From Hyphomonadaceae bacterium (GTDB lineage: Bacteria; Pseudomonadota; Alphaproteobacteria; Rhizobiales; Hyphomicrobiaceae), in contig JAIEQJ010000060.1 of assembly GCA_019747815.1 (NCBI GenBank), positions 20,880 through 84,879 of the forward strand: DNA of 64,000 nt, read 5' to 3'. The notes under the pieces are model-generated. The model searched no databases, was not told the DNA's origin, and worked only from the letters and a program-made list of their open reading frames with translations. Position numbers and translations under genes: made by a program. Within the stretch, counting starts at the first letter, position 1, and each line of letters begins with the position of its first letter. Positions 8,245-15,879 of this stretch are shown piece by piece.

Positions 8245-9189
8245 TCACGCGCGGCGCTTGCGCTCGATCGCGTCCCAGATCAGGGCGGCAATGTCGGGTC
8301 CGCCGAAGGTCTTGATCTGCCGGATGCCCGTCGGCGAGGTGACGTTGATCTCGGTCAGGTACGGGCCGATCACGTCGATGCCGGTGAACAGGAGGCCGCG
8401 CGCTTTGAGCGCGGGCCCGAGCCGCGCGCAGATCTCCCGATCGCGCGGGGTGAGGCCGGTGGCGGTCGCCACGCCGCCCACGTGCAGGTTGGAGCGGGTT
8501 TCGTCGGCGGCGGGGATGCGGTTGAGGGCGCCTGCCACCTCGCCGTCCACCAGGATGATGCGCTTGTCGCCGGCGCGCACCTCGGGCCGGTACTGCTGCA
8601 CCATGAACGGCTCGCGGAACACGGTCTGGAACAGCTCGATCAGCGAGTTGAGGTTGGTGTCGCCCGGCGGCACGTGGAACACCGAAGCGCCGCCGTTGCC
8701 GTAGAGCGGCTTCAGGATGATGTCCTTGTGCTCGGCGCGGAAGCGCTTCACGTCCTCGGCGTTGCGGGTGACGAGCGTGGGCGGCATCAGGTCGAGGAAA
8801 TCGAGCACGAACACCTTCTCCGGCGCGTTGCGCACGTGCGCCGGGTCGTTGACCACGAGCGTCTTGGGGTGGATGCGCTCCAAGAGATGCGTGGTGGTGA
8901 TGTAGGACATGTCGAAGGGCGGGTCCTGGCGCAGCAGCACCACGTCGAGCTCGCCGAGATCGACGGTGCGGGGATCGGACACGGCGTAGTGGGCGCCGAC
9001 CTTGTCTTCGACGGTCAGAGTGGAGCCGTGTGCCAGCAGCCGCCCCGCATAGAGCGCCAGGTTCGCCGGCGTGTAGTAGAACAGGCTGTGCCCGCGGCGC
9101 TGCGCCTCGAGCAGCAGGGCAAAGGTGGAATCGCCGCGGATATCGATGCGGTCGATGGGGTCCATCTGGCAGGCGACAGTGAGCGGCAT
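8245..9189 (-). CDS. gshB: Glutathione synthetase
   Basis: GshB ligates gamma-glutamylcysteine and glycine with ATP to make glutathione in the cytosol. The 314-aa product has the usual prokaryotic length and motifs: [20 protein letters not shown] at the N terminus, [19 protein letters not shown], the ATP-grasp segments [12 protein letters not shown] and [15 protein letters not shown], and the C-terminal [13 protein letters not shown]. The ATG at 9189 is the natural start ([10 protein letters not shown]). In many alphaproteobacteria gshB directly follows yraN; here a toxin-antitoxin pair sits between them. It is the last gene of this minus-strand group. Confidence 0.97.
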   Translation of the reverse strand: MPLTVACQMDPIDRIDIRGDSTFALLLEAQRRGHSLFYYTPANLALYAGRLLAHGSTLTVEDKVGAHYAVSDPRTVDLGELDVVLLRQDPPFDMSYITTTHLLERIHPKTLVVNDPAHVRNAPEKVFVLDFLDLMPPTLVTRNAEDVKRFRAEHKDIILKPLYGNGGASVFHVPPGDTNLNSLIELFQTVFREPFMVQQYRPEVRAGDKRIILVDGEVAGALNRIPAADETRSNLHVGGVATATGLTPRDREICARLGPALKARGLLFTGIDVIGPYLTEINVTSPTGIRQIKTFGGPDIAALIWDAIERKRRA

Positions 9190-9202
9190 TGTCTTCGGGT
9201 CG

Positions 9203-9397
9203 CTAGAACTTCTTTTCGATACCGGCTTGCTTCAGGACGATGTTGGCCCAGTGGTGTGATCTGATGTTGCTGTCCACGGGGAAGTTGCGGTTGGTGATTG
9301 GGCTGTACCAGATCTCGTGGTCTCCCTTACCCTTCCTGACGAACGTGCAGCCGTGATCCCGCAGGACGCGGATGACTTCGGGCGTGTAGCTCGCCAT
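9203..9397 (-). CDS. HicA-like mRNA interferase toxin
   Basis: The 64-aa protein fits HicA toxins, small double-stranded-RNA-binding-fold ribonucleases that cleave mRNA. Family hallmarks are the N-terminal [26 protein letters not shown], which includes the catalytic His of the GDHEIW motif, followed by NFPVDSN and [12 protein letters not shown]. The start at 9397 ([10 protein letters not shown]) leaves a 1-nt gap to the stop of the upstream antitoxin-like gene; an in-frame ATG at 9424 would add nine residues overlapping that gene. The gene order antitoxin-then-toxin is reversed from the classical hicAB but is common for this subgroup. Confidence 0.82.
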   Translation of the reverse strand: MASYTPEVIRVLRDHGCTFVRKGKGDHEIWYSPITNRNFPVDSNIRSHHWANIVLKQAGIEKKF

Positions 9398-9398
9398 G

Positions 9399-9644
9399 TC
9401 ACGCAGCAGCACGCGGATTGACAATGCGCGCCGGGATCTCCGCGAAGATGTGCACGGGAATTTCCGCGCCGTCGAAGTCGACGTTGTTAAGCTCGATCAG
9501 TTCCTCAATGAGGGGCAGAGCCTTGGTGCGCAGTTCCTCGATCGTGTCGGCACCCGTGACGAACCCCGGGATGTCCTCGCTGGTGGCAACCCAGCCCTGG
9601 GCCTCGTCATCCCAGACGGCGCGAACCATGATCGATCGAAGCAT
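9399..9644 (-). CDS. HicB-like antitoxin, DUF1902 family
   Basis: The 81-aa protein belongs to the DUF1902 branch of HicB-like antitoxins, a degenerate RNase H fold that neutralises HicA. Visible features are VRAVWDDEAQGWVATSEDIPG, GADTIEELRTKALPLIEELIE and the short IPVHIFAE strand. No C-terminal ribbon-helix-helix or HTH DNA-binding domain can be seen, so autoregulation would need another mechanism. A GAGGAG ribosome binding site lies about 10 bp before the ATG at 9644. The tight spacing to hicA supports a two-gene operon. Confidence 0.8.
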   Translation of the reverse strand: MLRSIMVRAVWDDEAQGWVATSEDIPGFVTGADTIEELRTKALPLIEELIELNNVDFDGAEIPVHIFAEIPARIVNPRAAA

Positions 9645-9669
9645 CGGCAGAATCTCCTCGTGACCCTGA

Positions 9670-9684
9670 CACTATAGGATAGTG
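9670..9684. promoter_or_regulatory. Palindrome upstream of hicB-like gene, candidate operator
   Basis: CACTAT-AGG-ATAGTG is a perfect 6-bp inverted repeat centred about 33 bp before the antitoxin start. On the minus strand it also reads TATAGT, a plausible -10 hexamer, so a protein bound here could block the promoter. Toxin-antitoxin operons are usually autoregulated at such palindromes, but the partner here is inferred. The rest of 9645-9834 shows no gene. Confidence 0.4.
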
Positions 9685-9834
9685 GAAACGGTCCCGCCAC
9701 CGACGCACCCACGGGCGCGAGTTGCCTATGCCTTGGACGCCAGATACAGCGTTTCCGGCAGATGCAATACTACCCACAATCGAAGCTTCCGTGGACGAGA
9801 TGGCATCATGCAAGGGTAGGCTGCCATCGTTGGT

Positions 9835-10230
9835 TTAGCCTGGGCCCCGCCCGCTGGAGATGTGCAACGCATCCGGCAGATGCACGGGCAGCCGGCGCGG
9901 TAGCACCAGCACCGCATCCAGGCCCTGCGCGTGGTCGCGGTAGCGCCGGTTGCGGCTGACCCAGAATGCGGCGGCGCGCGCCATGCGCCCGGCCTGGCGC
10001 GGCGACAGCGCCGCCTCCGCCTCCAGCCGGGTGGCGCGGCGCTTGACCTCGACGAACGCGAGTCGCCCGCGGCGAACCGCAATGAGATCGATCTCGCCAT
10101 AGGGCGTGCGCACGCGGCGGCCCAGGATGCGATAGCCCTTGGCCAGCAGCATCGCCGCCGCCATCAGCTCCGAGACCCGCCCGCGGCGGTTGCGGCCGAT
10201 CCGCTCGGGGCTTGCGGGCTTGGCGTCCAT
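9835..10230 (-). CDS. yraN: YraN-family (UPF0102) endonuclease-fold protein
   Basis: This 131-aa protein belongs to the conserved YraN/UPF0102 family, which has a restriction-endonuclease-like fold; no cellular role is firmly established. The core is GRRVRTPYGEIDLIAVRRG, then LAFVEVKRR, giving the D...E-x-K arrangement of PD-(D/E)xK nucleases. I begin at MDAKPASPER (10,230); an ATG at 10,248 would add six residues. Its neighbour gshB, 645 bp further on, is the usual partner, but the customary rsmI gene is not found upstream, where a Mo hydroxylase operon begins instead. Confidence 0.85.
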   Translation of the reverse strand: MDAKPASPERIGRNRRGRVSELMAAAMLLAKGYRILGRRVRTPYGEIDLIAVRRGRLAFVEVKRRATRLEAEAALSPRQAGRMARAAAFWVSRNRRYRDHAQGLDAVLVLPRRLPVHLPDALHISSGRGPG

Positions 10231-10258
10231 CTCGCGTGCGATCCACACACATCAGCCG

Positions 10259-10295
10259 GGTGTCATGCCGGGGCTTGTCCCGGCATCCACGATCC
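10259..10295. repeat. Short palindromic intergenic repeat (REP-like)
   Basis: In the gap between the Mo hydroxylase large-subunit stop (10,327) and yraN there is GTCATGCCGGGGCTTG followed by TCCCGGCATCC. The arms TGCCGGG and CCCGGCA at 10,266-10,285 form a hairpin with a short loop. Sequences of this GTCATGCC-GGGCTT-CCCGGCAT form are widespread intergenic repeats in alphaproteobacterial chromosomes. It may help terminate transcription of the Mo hydroxylase operon. Confidence 0.6.
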
Positions 10296-10326
10296 GCCTG
10301 CTCTGGCGTCACCCATCTCCCGGCCC

Positions 10327-12630
10327 TCACATCTTCGCCGTGCCCGCCGCGCGGGCCTCGTCGAGCGCCGCCAGCACCTTCGGCGGCGACATGGGCAGGT
10401 CGGTGAAGCGCACGCCGGTGGCATCGGCAAGCGCGTTGGCGATGGCGGCCATGGGCGGCACGATCGGCGTCTCGCCGACGCCGCGCACGCCGTAGGGATG
10501 GCGCGGATTGGGCACCTCCACGATCACCGTGTCGATCATCGGCAGGTCGGAGGCCACCGGCACGCGGTAGTCGAGGAAGCCCGGGTTCTGCAGCCGGCCG
10601 TCGGGCCCGTAGATGTATTCCTCGTTGAGCGCCCAGCCGATGCCCTGGGCCACGCCGCCCTGGTACTGGCCCTCCACATAGCTTGGATGAATGGCGCGGC
10701 CCGCGTCCTGGATGGCCGTGTAGCGCACCACCGTCGCCTTGCCGGTCTCGGGGTCGATCTCGACGTCGGCGATGTGGGTGGCAAAGCTCGGCGCCGCGCC
10801 GTGCGCATTGATGCGGGCGTAGCCGGCGATTGGCCCGCCGGTCTTGCCGGCGATGCCCGCGATGTCGCTCAGCGTCATGGGCGCGTGCTTGCCCGCATTG
10901 GCGCCGGCGGGGCGCACGCCGCCGCTCATGTACTCCACGGCGTCCTCGGGCAGCTCCCACAGCTTCGCCGCGCGTTTGCAGGCCTCCTTGATGACCTCGC
11001 GCGCCGCTTCCACGGTCGCCATGCCGCTCGAGAACGTGGCGCGGCTGCCGCCGGTCAGGAAATTGTAGCCGAGCTGCCCGGTGTCGCCGATCTGGACCCG
11101 AATTCTGTCCAGGTCCACGCCCAGCTCCTCCGCCGCCATCATGCACAGCGACGCGCGCAGACCGCCGATGTCGGGCGTGCCGGCGGTGAGCGACAGCGTG
11201 CCGTCCTCGTTGAGCTGCAGCGACACGGAGGTCTCGCCGCCGATATTGAACCAGAAGCCCGAGGCCACGCCGCGGCCCTGGTTCTTCTGCAAGGGCGTGC
11301 GCCAGTGGGCGTGCGCCTTGGCCGCCTCCAGGGTCTCGACGAAGCCGATCGGCCCGAATTTGGGCCCGTAGGCGGCCCTGGTGCCCTGCTTGGCCGCGTT
11401 CTTGAGGCGCAGCGCGATCGGGTCCATGCCGAGCTTGCGGGCGATCTCGTCGATCACGCTCTCGACCGCGAACTCCGAGATCGGTCCGCCGGGCGCGCGA
11501 TAGGCGGCGACCTTGGGCCGGTTCGTCACCACGTCGTAGCCGACGACCTTCACGTTCTCGAGGTCGTAGGGGGCGAAGGCGCACATGGCGCCGGGCTGCA
11601 CCGGGGAGCCGGCAAAGGCGCCGGCCTGGTATTTCAGCTCCGCCTCGCCCGCCACGATGCGCCCGTCCTTGCGGGCGCCGATCTTGACATGCACATGCGC
11701 GCCCGAGGTCGGGCCGCTGGCGCGGAACACCTCCTCGCGCGTCATGACCATCTTCACGGGCCGGCGCGCCTTCTTGGAGAGCGCGAGCGCCAGGGGCTCC
11801 AGGTAGACCACCGTCTTGCCGCCGAAGCCGCCCCCGATCTCCGCCGCCGTCACGCGCACCTTGCCGACGTCCCAGCCGAGCAGCCGCGCGCAGTGGGCGC
11901 GCACGATCCAGTGGCCCTGCGTCGTGACCCATACATCCGCCTGGCCGTCCTCGGACACGCTCGCCACGCAGGCGTGCGGCTCGATGTAGCCCTGATGCAC
12001 CGGCTTGGTGGTGAACGCGCGCTCGACAATGATCTCCGCCTGGGCGAAGCCGGCGGCGACGTCGCCATGGCCGAACTCGACGCGCTTGGCCACGTTCGAC
12101 GGGGTCTTCGGGGCCGGCTCGACGCCGGCCGTGATCATGTCCTCGTGCAGCAGAGGGGCGCCCGGCTGCATGGCGTCCACCACGTCGATCACATGCGGCA
12201 GCACCTCGTAGTCGACCTTGATGAGCTTCAAGGCCTGCTTGGCAATGCTGGTGCTGGTGGCGGCGACGGCCGCAATCGGATGCCCCTCGTAGAGCGCCTT
12301 CTCGCGCGCCATCACGTTGCGCACCACGTCGCGGTAGTTGATCATCATCTCGCCCGCCGGGATGAACTCGGAGGGCTGATCCTTGAAATCGTCGCGCGTC
12401 ACGACGGCCTTGACGCCGGGCAGGTTGGCGGCAGCCGACACGTCGATCGCGCGGATGCGCGCATGCGGATGCGGGCTCCTGAGCACCTTGCCGACGAGCT
12501 GGCCCGGCATGGCCAGGTCGGCGCCGAACCTGGCGCGGCCCGTGACCTTGTCGACCCCGTCCGGCCGCACGGCGCGCGTGCCGACCCATTTGAACTGCGA
12601 GCTTGGCGCGTCCTTGACCTTTTCCTGCAT
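10327..12630 (-). CDS. Molybdenum hydroxylase large subunit (xanthine dehydrogenase/aldehyde oxidase family)
   Basis: The 767-aa protein is the molybdopterin-binding subunit of a three-subunit xanthine oxidase-family enzyme, which hydroxylates aldehydes or heteroaromatic carbons using water. It starts with the ald-xan-dh domain (RPDGVDKVTGRARFGADL, about residues 20-130) followed by the Mo-cofactor domains with GGGFGGKT and AYRAPGGP. The active-site glutamate motif is RGVGETPIVPP near residue 705. It is encoded last in the operon, 3 bp after the iron-sulfur subunit. Substrate cannot be told from sequence; there is no xdhC maturation gene nearby, and the enzyme is some 9 kb from the urate genes, so I do not call it xanthine dehydrogenase proper. 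Confidence 0.9.
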   Translation of the reverse strand: MQEKVKDAPSSQFKWVGTRAVRPDGVDKVTGRARFGADLAMPGQLVGKVLRSPHPHARIRAIDVSAAANLPGVKAVVTRDDFKDQPSEFIPAGEMMINYRDVVRNVMAREKALYEGHPIAAVAATSTSIAKQALKLIKVDYEVLPHVIDVVDAMQPGAPLLHEDMITAGVEPAPKTPSNVAKRVEFGHGDVAAGFAQAEIIVERAFTTKPVHQGYIEPHACVASVSEDGQADVWVTTQGHWIVRAHCARLLGWDVGKVRVTAAEIGGGFGGKTVVYLEPLALALSKKARRPVKMVMTREEVFRASGPTSGAHVHVKIGARKDGRIVAGEAELKYQAGAFAGSPVQPGAMCAFAPYDLENVKVVGYDVVTNRPKVAAYRAPGGPISEFAVESVIDEIARKLGMDPIALRLKNAAKQGTRAAYGPKFGPIGFVETLEAAKAHAHWRTPLQKNQGRGVASGFWFNIGGETSVSLQLNEDGTLSLTAGTPDIGGLRASLCMMAAEELGVDLDRIRVQIGDTGQLGYNFLTGGSRATFSSGMATVEAAREVIKEACKRAAKLWELPEDAVEYMSGGVRPAGANAGKHAPMTLSDIAGIAGKTGGPIAGYARINAHGAAPSFATHIADVEIDPETGKATVVRYTAIQDAGRAIHPSYVEGQYQGGVAQGIGWALNEEYIYGPDGRLQNPGFLDYRVPVASDLPMIDTVIVEVPNPRHPYGVRGVGETPIVPPMAAIANALADATGVRFTDLPMSPPKVLAALDEARAAGTAKM

Positions 12631-12633
12631 CGG

Positions 12634-13110
12634 TCAGGCTCCTCTCATCTCGGCGGCGGCGTCGAGCACGGCGCGCACGATCTTGTCATAGCCCGTACAG
12701 CGGCACAGATTGCCGGCCAGCCAGTAGCGCACCTCGGTCTCGGTGGGGTCGGGCGACCTTTCGAGCAGGGATTTGGCGGCCACCAGGAAACCCGGCGTGC
12801 AGATGCCGCATTGCAAGGCGGCGTGCTCCAGGAACTTGCGCTGCAGCGGGTGCAGCTCCTCGCCGTTGGCCATGCCCTCGATGGTGCCGATCGATGTGCC
12901 GGCGGCCTCGACACCCAGCATCAGGCACGCGCACACCAGCCGGCCGTCGACGGTGACGCTGCAGGCGCCGCAGTCGCCGGTGGAGCAGCCTTCCTTGGTG
13001 CCGGTCAAGCCGAGCGCATCGCGCAGGACATCGAGCAGCGTGTCGCCGGGCTCGCACAGGAACTCGACCGGGTCCCCGTTGACGACAGCGGCAATGTGAT
13101 GCTTGGCCAT
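12634..13110 (-). CDS. Molybdenum hydroxylase [2Fe-2S] subunit
   Basis: The 158-aa product carries both iron-sulfur clusters of the enzyme. The N-terminal ferredoxin-like cluster is CSTGDCGACSV with a further Cys in the VCACLML segment; the helical C-terminal cluster is CGICTPGF with CRCTGYDKIVRAV. Length and motif spacing are typical of CoxS/CutC-type small subunits. The ATG at 13,110 overlaps the stop of the FAD subunit as TGATG, indicating coupled translation. It passes electrons from the Mo site to FAD. Confidence 0.95.
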   Translation of the reverse strand: MAKHHIAAVVNGDPVEFLCEPGDTLLDVLRDALGLTGTKEGCSTGDCGACSVTVDGRLVCACLMLGVEAAGTSIGTIEGMANGEELHPLQRKFLEHAALQCGICTPGFLVAAKSLLERSPDPTETEVRYWLAGNLCRCTGYDKIVRAVLDAAAEMRGA

Positions 13111-13970
13111 CAGCTCTCCCTCGCCCGTTGGTAGGCGATCTGGGCCGCGCGGCGCGCGAGCACGCCGGCCACCTTGATGCGATAGTCCTTGGTGCCCCGC
13201 TTGTCGTCGATCGGTCGGCAGGCGGCGCGGGCCGCCGCGTCCAGCTTCTGCAGCAGGACCGGCAGCGCCTCGTTGCCGGTCAGCACCCTGGCCGCCTCCG
13301 CCACCAGCAGCGGCCGCTCCGCCACGGCCCCCAGCGACACGCGGGCCGCGGTGCAGGCGCCCCTGGCGTCGAGCGTCAGGCATATCCCGCAGCCGACCAC
13401 GGCGATGTCCATCTCCGTGCGCGGGATGAAGCGCAGGTAGGCGTCACCGGTGCGGGGTGGTTTTGCCGGCAGCAGGAAGGAGGCGACGATCTCGCCCTTC
13501 GCCAGCGACAGCTTGCGCGGCGCCAGCATCACGTCCTCGACGGCCACATCGCGCCGTCCCTGCGGGCCGACGATGGAGGCCCTCGCCCCGGCGGCAATCA
13601 GCGCGGGCACGCTGTCGGCGGCAGGCGAGCCGTTGCACAGGTTGCCCCCCATGGTGGCGCGGCCCTGGATCTGGGTGGAGCCGATCAGGTTCGCGGCCTC
13701 CACCACCCCTGGCCACACCGACCCGAGCCGGGGGTACTCCTTGAGCTCGGCGCCGGTGACCGCGGCACCGATGCGGAAGCCGCCGGCCTCCTCCCTGATC
13801 TGCCGGGTCTCGGCGATGCCCTTGATGTCGACCAGCAGCACCGGGTCGATCACATCGGTCCGCATCTGCACCAGCAGATCGGTGCCGCCGGCCAGCACGC
13901 GCGCCTCGCCTAACTCCGCTGCAAGAAGCGCCACGGCCTGGTCGAGCGTATTCGGCGCCTCATACCGCAT
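13110..13970 (-). CDS. Molybdenum hydroxylase FAD-binding subunit
   Basis: The 286-aa protein is the medium, FAD-binding subunit (CoxM/CutB type). It starts RYEAPNTLDQAVALL, has the pyrophosphate-binding AGGTDLLVQMR near residue 28, and the second flavin motif GRATMGGNLCNGSPAADS near residue 103. The C-terminal CO_deh_flav domain holds the LGAVAERPLLV segment. It is the first gene of a three-gene operon (FAD, FeS, Mo subunits) and is divergent from the TRAP transporter operon at 14,215, with about 245 bp between starts in which promoters for both must lie. Confidence 0.95.
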   Translation of the reverse strand: MRYEAPNTLDQAVALLAAELGEARVLAGGTDLLVQMRTDVIDPVLLVDIKGIAETRQIREEAGGFRIGAAVTGAELKEYPRLGSVWPGVVEAANLIGSTQIQGRATMGGNLCNGSPAADSVPALIAAGARASIVGPQGRRDVAVEDVMLAPRKLSLAKGEIVASFLLPAKPPRTGDAYLRFIPRTEMDIAVVGCGICLTLDARGACTAARVSLGAVAERPLLVAEAARVLTGNEALPVLLQKLDAAARAACRPIDDKRGTKDYRIKVAGVLARRAAQIAYQRARES

Positions 13971-14214
13971 GTGCGAAGGTCCTCGCGTCAGTCGAAGAGG
14001 AGATGGCTCGCAGAGCGATCAGGATGGCACACCCCCTCCTCGTTCGCCAACCCGCGCCGCAAGGCATGCCGGCGGCGGCGGAAGGTTTTGCCACCAAACT
14101 ATCAAATGAGGTATGAACTTGGGGTCTGCATGGCGCTCCGCCGTGAGGCCAATATTCTTAGCGCCGCCAGTTGCGGTAGGGTACGACCGAAAAACAGACG
14201 TTGGGAGGATGCCA

Positions 14215-15261
14215 ATGACCGTCTCTCGCCGCTCGTTTCTCGCTGCCACCGGCGCCGCGCTCGCGGCACCCGCCATCGCCAGACCGGCGCTGGCGCAGGC
14301 CCAGGTGACGCTGAAACTGCATCACTTTCTGCCGCCCGTCTCCAACGGTCACGCCAAGATGCTGGCGCCGTGGGCGAAGATGGTGGAGCAGGATTCCGGC
14401 GGCAGGATCAAGATCGACATCTTTCCCTCCATGCAGCTCGGCGGCACGCCGCCCCAGCTCTACGACCAGGCGCGCGACGGCGTCGTCGACATCGTGTGGA
14501 CGCTGCCCGGATCGACGGCGGGGCGATTCCCCTCGACCGAGGTGTTCGAGCTGCCGTTCATCGGCGCGCGGCGCGGCATCGTCAATGCGCGCGCCTCGCA
14601 GGAATATGCCACGGCCAACCTCGGCAAGGAGACGGCCGACATCAAGCTGTTGAGCTTCTGGTCGCACGATCACGGGTTGATCCACGCCAACAAGGCGGTC
14701 AACACCATGGAGGACCTCAAGGGCCTCAAGCTGCGCTCGCCCAACCGGCTGGCCGGCGAAGCCTTGAAGGCGCTCGGCGCAACCGCGGTGCCCATGCCCA
14801 TTCCGCAGGTGCCCGAGAGCATCGCCCAGCGCGCCATCGACGGCGCCGTGGTGCCGTGGGAGGTGGTGCCGGCAATCAAGCTGGACGAGCTGGTGAAGTT
14901 CCACACCGAGATCCCCGGCTCCCCGACCTTCTATACGGCGAGCTTCTTCCTGGCCATGAACAAGGCCAAGTACGAGGGGCTGCCCGCCGATCTCAAGGCG
15001 GCCATCGACAAGAACTCGGGCATGAAGTTCGCCGAGCTTGCCGGCAACATGTGGGACGATGCCGGCGCGCTGGTGCTCGAGCGGGTGAAGAAGCGCGGCA
15101 ACACGATCATCACCATCTCGGCCGACGAGAAGGCCAAGTGGATCAAGACGACCGAGCCGGTGATCGACGCCTGGATCAAGCAGGTGAAGGAGAAGGGCCT
15201 CGACGGCGGCAAGCTGATCGAGCAGGCCAAGGCGCTGGTGGCCAAGTACGACAAGGCCTGA
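14215..15261 (+). CDS. TRAP transporter solute-binding protein (DctP family)
   Basis: The 348-aa periplasmic protein captures a substrate, usually an organic acid, for a TRAP transporter. The N terminus has a twin-arginine-like SRRSFLAATGAALAA leader cleaved near PALAQA. Family motifs include LKLHHFLPPVSNGHAKML, the GTPPQLYDQARDGVVDIVW block and the substrate-carboxylate-binding Arg region GLKLRSPNRLAGEALKALGA. GGGAGG about seven bases before the ATG at 14,215 decides the start; another ATG at 14,209 is too close. Membrane subunits follow at 15,370 and 15,876. Ligand is unknown; the divergent Mo hydroxylase suggests it may be a substrate of that enzyme. Confidence 0.93.
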   Translation: MTVSRRSFLAATGAALAAPAIARPALAQAQVTLKLHHFLPPVSNGHAKMLAPWAKMVEQDSGGRIKIDIFPSMQLGGTPPQLYDQARDGVVDIVWTLPGSTAGRFPSTEVFELPFIGARRGIVNARASQEYATANLGKETADIKLLSFWSHDHGLIHANKAVNTMEDLKGLKLRSPNRLAGEALKALGATAVPMPIPQVPESIAQRAIDGAVVPWEVVPAIKLDELVKFHTEIPGSPTFYTASFFLAMNKAKYEGLPADLKAAIDKNSGMKFAELAGNMWDDAGALVLERVKKRGNTIITISADEKAKWIKTTEPVIDAWIKQVKEKGLDGGKLIEQAKALVAKYDKA

Positions 15262-15266
15262 GAGCT

Positions 15267-15303
15267 GCGGCCGCCGCGCACCAACACCGGCTGCGGCGGC
15301 CGC
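15267..15303 (+). terminator. GC-rich hairpin between dctP and dctQ
   Basis: Six bases after the dctP stop lies a perfect 11-bp inverted repeat, GCGGCCGCCGC and GCGGCGGCCGC, with a 15-nt loop. Only a weak T-containing run follows (TCGTTCT), so it is not a clear intrinsic terminator. Its place between the binding-protein gene and the membrane genes suits an mRNA-stabilising or partially terminating element that keeps the binding protein more abundant. A similar hairpin lies at the same place in the second TRAP operon (34,770-34,801). Confidence 0.65.
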
Positions 15304-15369
15304 TCGTTCTGAGATTGCCGTCCAGGTCAGGGCGTCGGCAGGAGCGCCGCCCGTGGGGAGGGAGTGATC

Positions 15370-15879
15370 ATGAGTGACGTCGCCGCTGCGGGGCAGGGCG
15401 CGCCGCGGCCGCCCCTCATCGAGCGCCTGTCGGGCGCCATCGCCATTGCGGGCGGCCTGTTGTCGCTGGCCACGGCCGCGCTCGTGGTGGCCAGCGTGAT
15501 CGGCCGCAAGTTCTTCAACTCGCCCATCAACGGCGACTTCGAGCTGGTGCAGATGGCGACCGCCATCGCCATCTTCAGCTTCCTGCCCTATTGCCAGGCC
15601 CGCCGCGGCAACATCGTCGTCGATACCTTCATGACCTGGCTGCCGCGCCGCGCCATCGACATCGTCGATGCGGTCTGGGACATCGTCTATGCCGGCATGA
15701 TGGGCCTGATCGGCGCGTGCATGTTGGCCGGCGTGATGGAGCACTATCGCAGCGGCCAGACCACCATGCTGCTGCAGATCATCGTCTGGCCGGCGCTGGC
15801 CATCTGCACGGGCCTCGCCTTCCTGCTCGCGGGCGTGGCGCTGGCGACGGCCGCCGGGCTGATCCGGGGACGCGCATGA
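15370..15879 (+). CDS. TRAP transporter small membrane subunit (DctQ family)
   Basis: The 169-aa integral membrane protein has four hydrophobic segments (around residues 20-45, 55-75, 95-120 and 135-160), the standard DctQ topology. Typical family wording is GDFELVQMATAIAIF and RRGNIVVDTFMTWLPRRA. The ATG at 15,370 lies after GGAGGGAGTG and is preferred to a GTG six bases earlier. Its stop overlaps the dctM start (ATGA), so the two are coupled. It forms the membrane complex with DctM and docks the DctP-like binding protein. Confidence 0.92.
   Translation: MSDVAAAGQGAPRPPLIERLSGAIAIAGGLLSLATAALVVASVIGRKFFNSPINGDFELVQMATAIAIFSFLPYCQARRGNIVVDTFMTWLPRRAIDIVDAVWDIVYAGMMGLIGACMLAGVMEHYRSGQTTMLLQIIVWPALAICTGLAFLLAGVALATAAGLIRGRA

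Noticed and set aside
9931..13134. A very long plus-strand open frame opposite the molybdenum hydroxylase operon
   Set aside because: It is antisense to well-supported genes, is rich in Arg, His, Ala and Gly as expected from GC-skewed shadow frames, and matches no family. The same holds for similar frames opposite the usher, aconitase and M3 peptidase genes.
10327..13970. Calling the Mo hydroxylase a true xanthine dehydrogenase feeding the urate genes
   Set aside because: The genes are 8-9 kb from the purine region, lack xdhC, and show CoxSML-like subunit form. Xanthine as substrate is possible but not supported.
13971..14214. Possible riboswitch (e.g. Moco) between the Mo hydroxylase and TRAP operons
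   Set aside because: I could not recognise conserved stems of any known riboswitch class; the gap is of ordinary promoter length. A covariance-model search would decide.
15267..15303. Intrinsic terminator ending the dctP transcript
   Set aside because: The stem is strong but there is no proper T-run, and the downstream dctQ and dctM genes have no other visible promoter. A processing or stabilising hairpin fits better.
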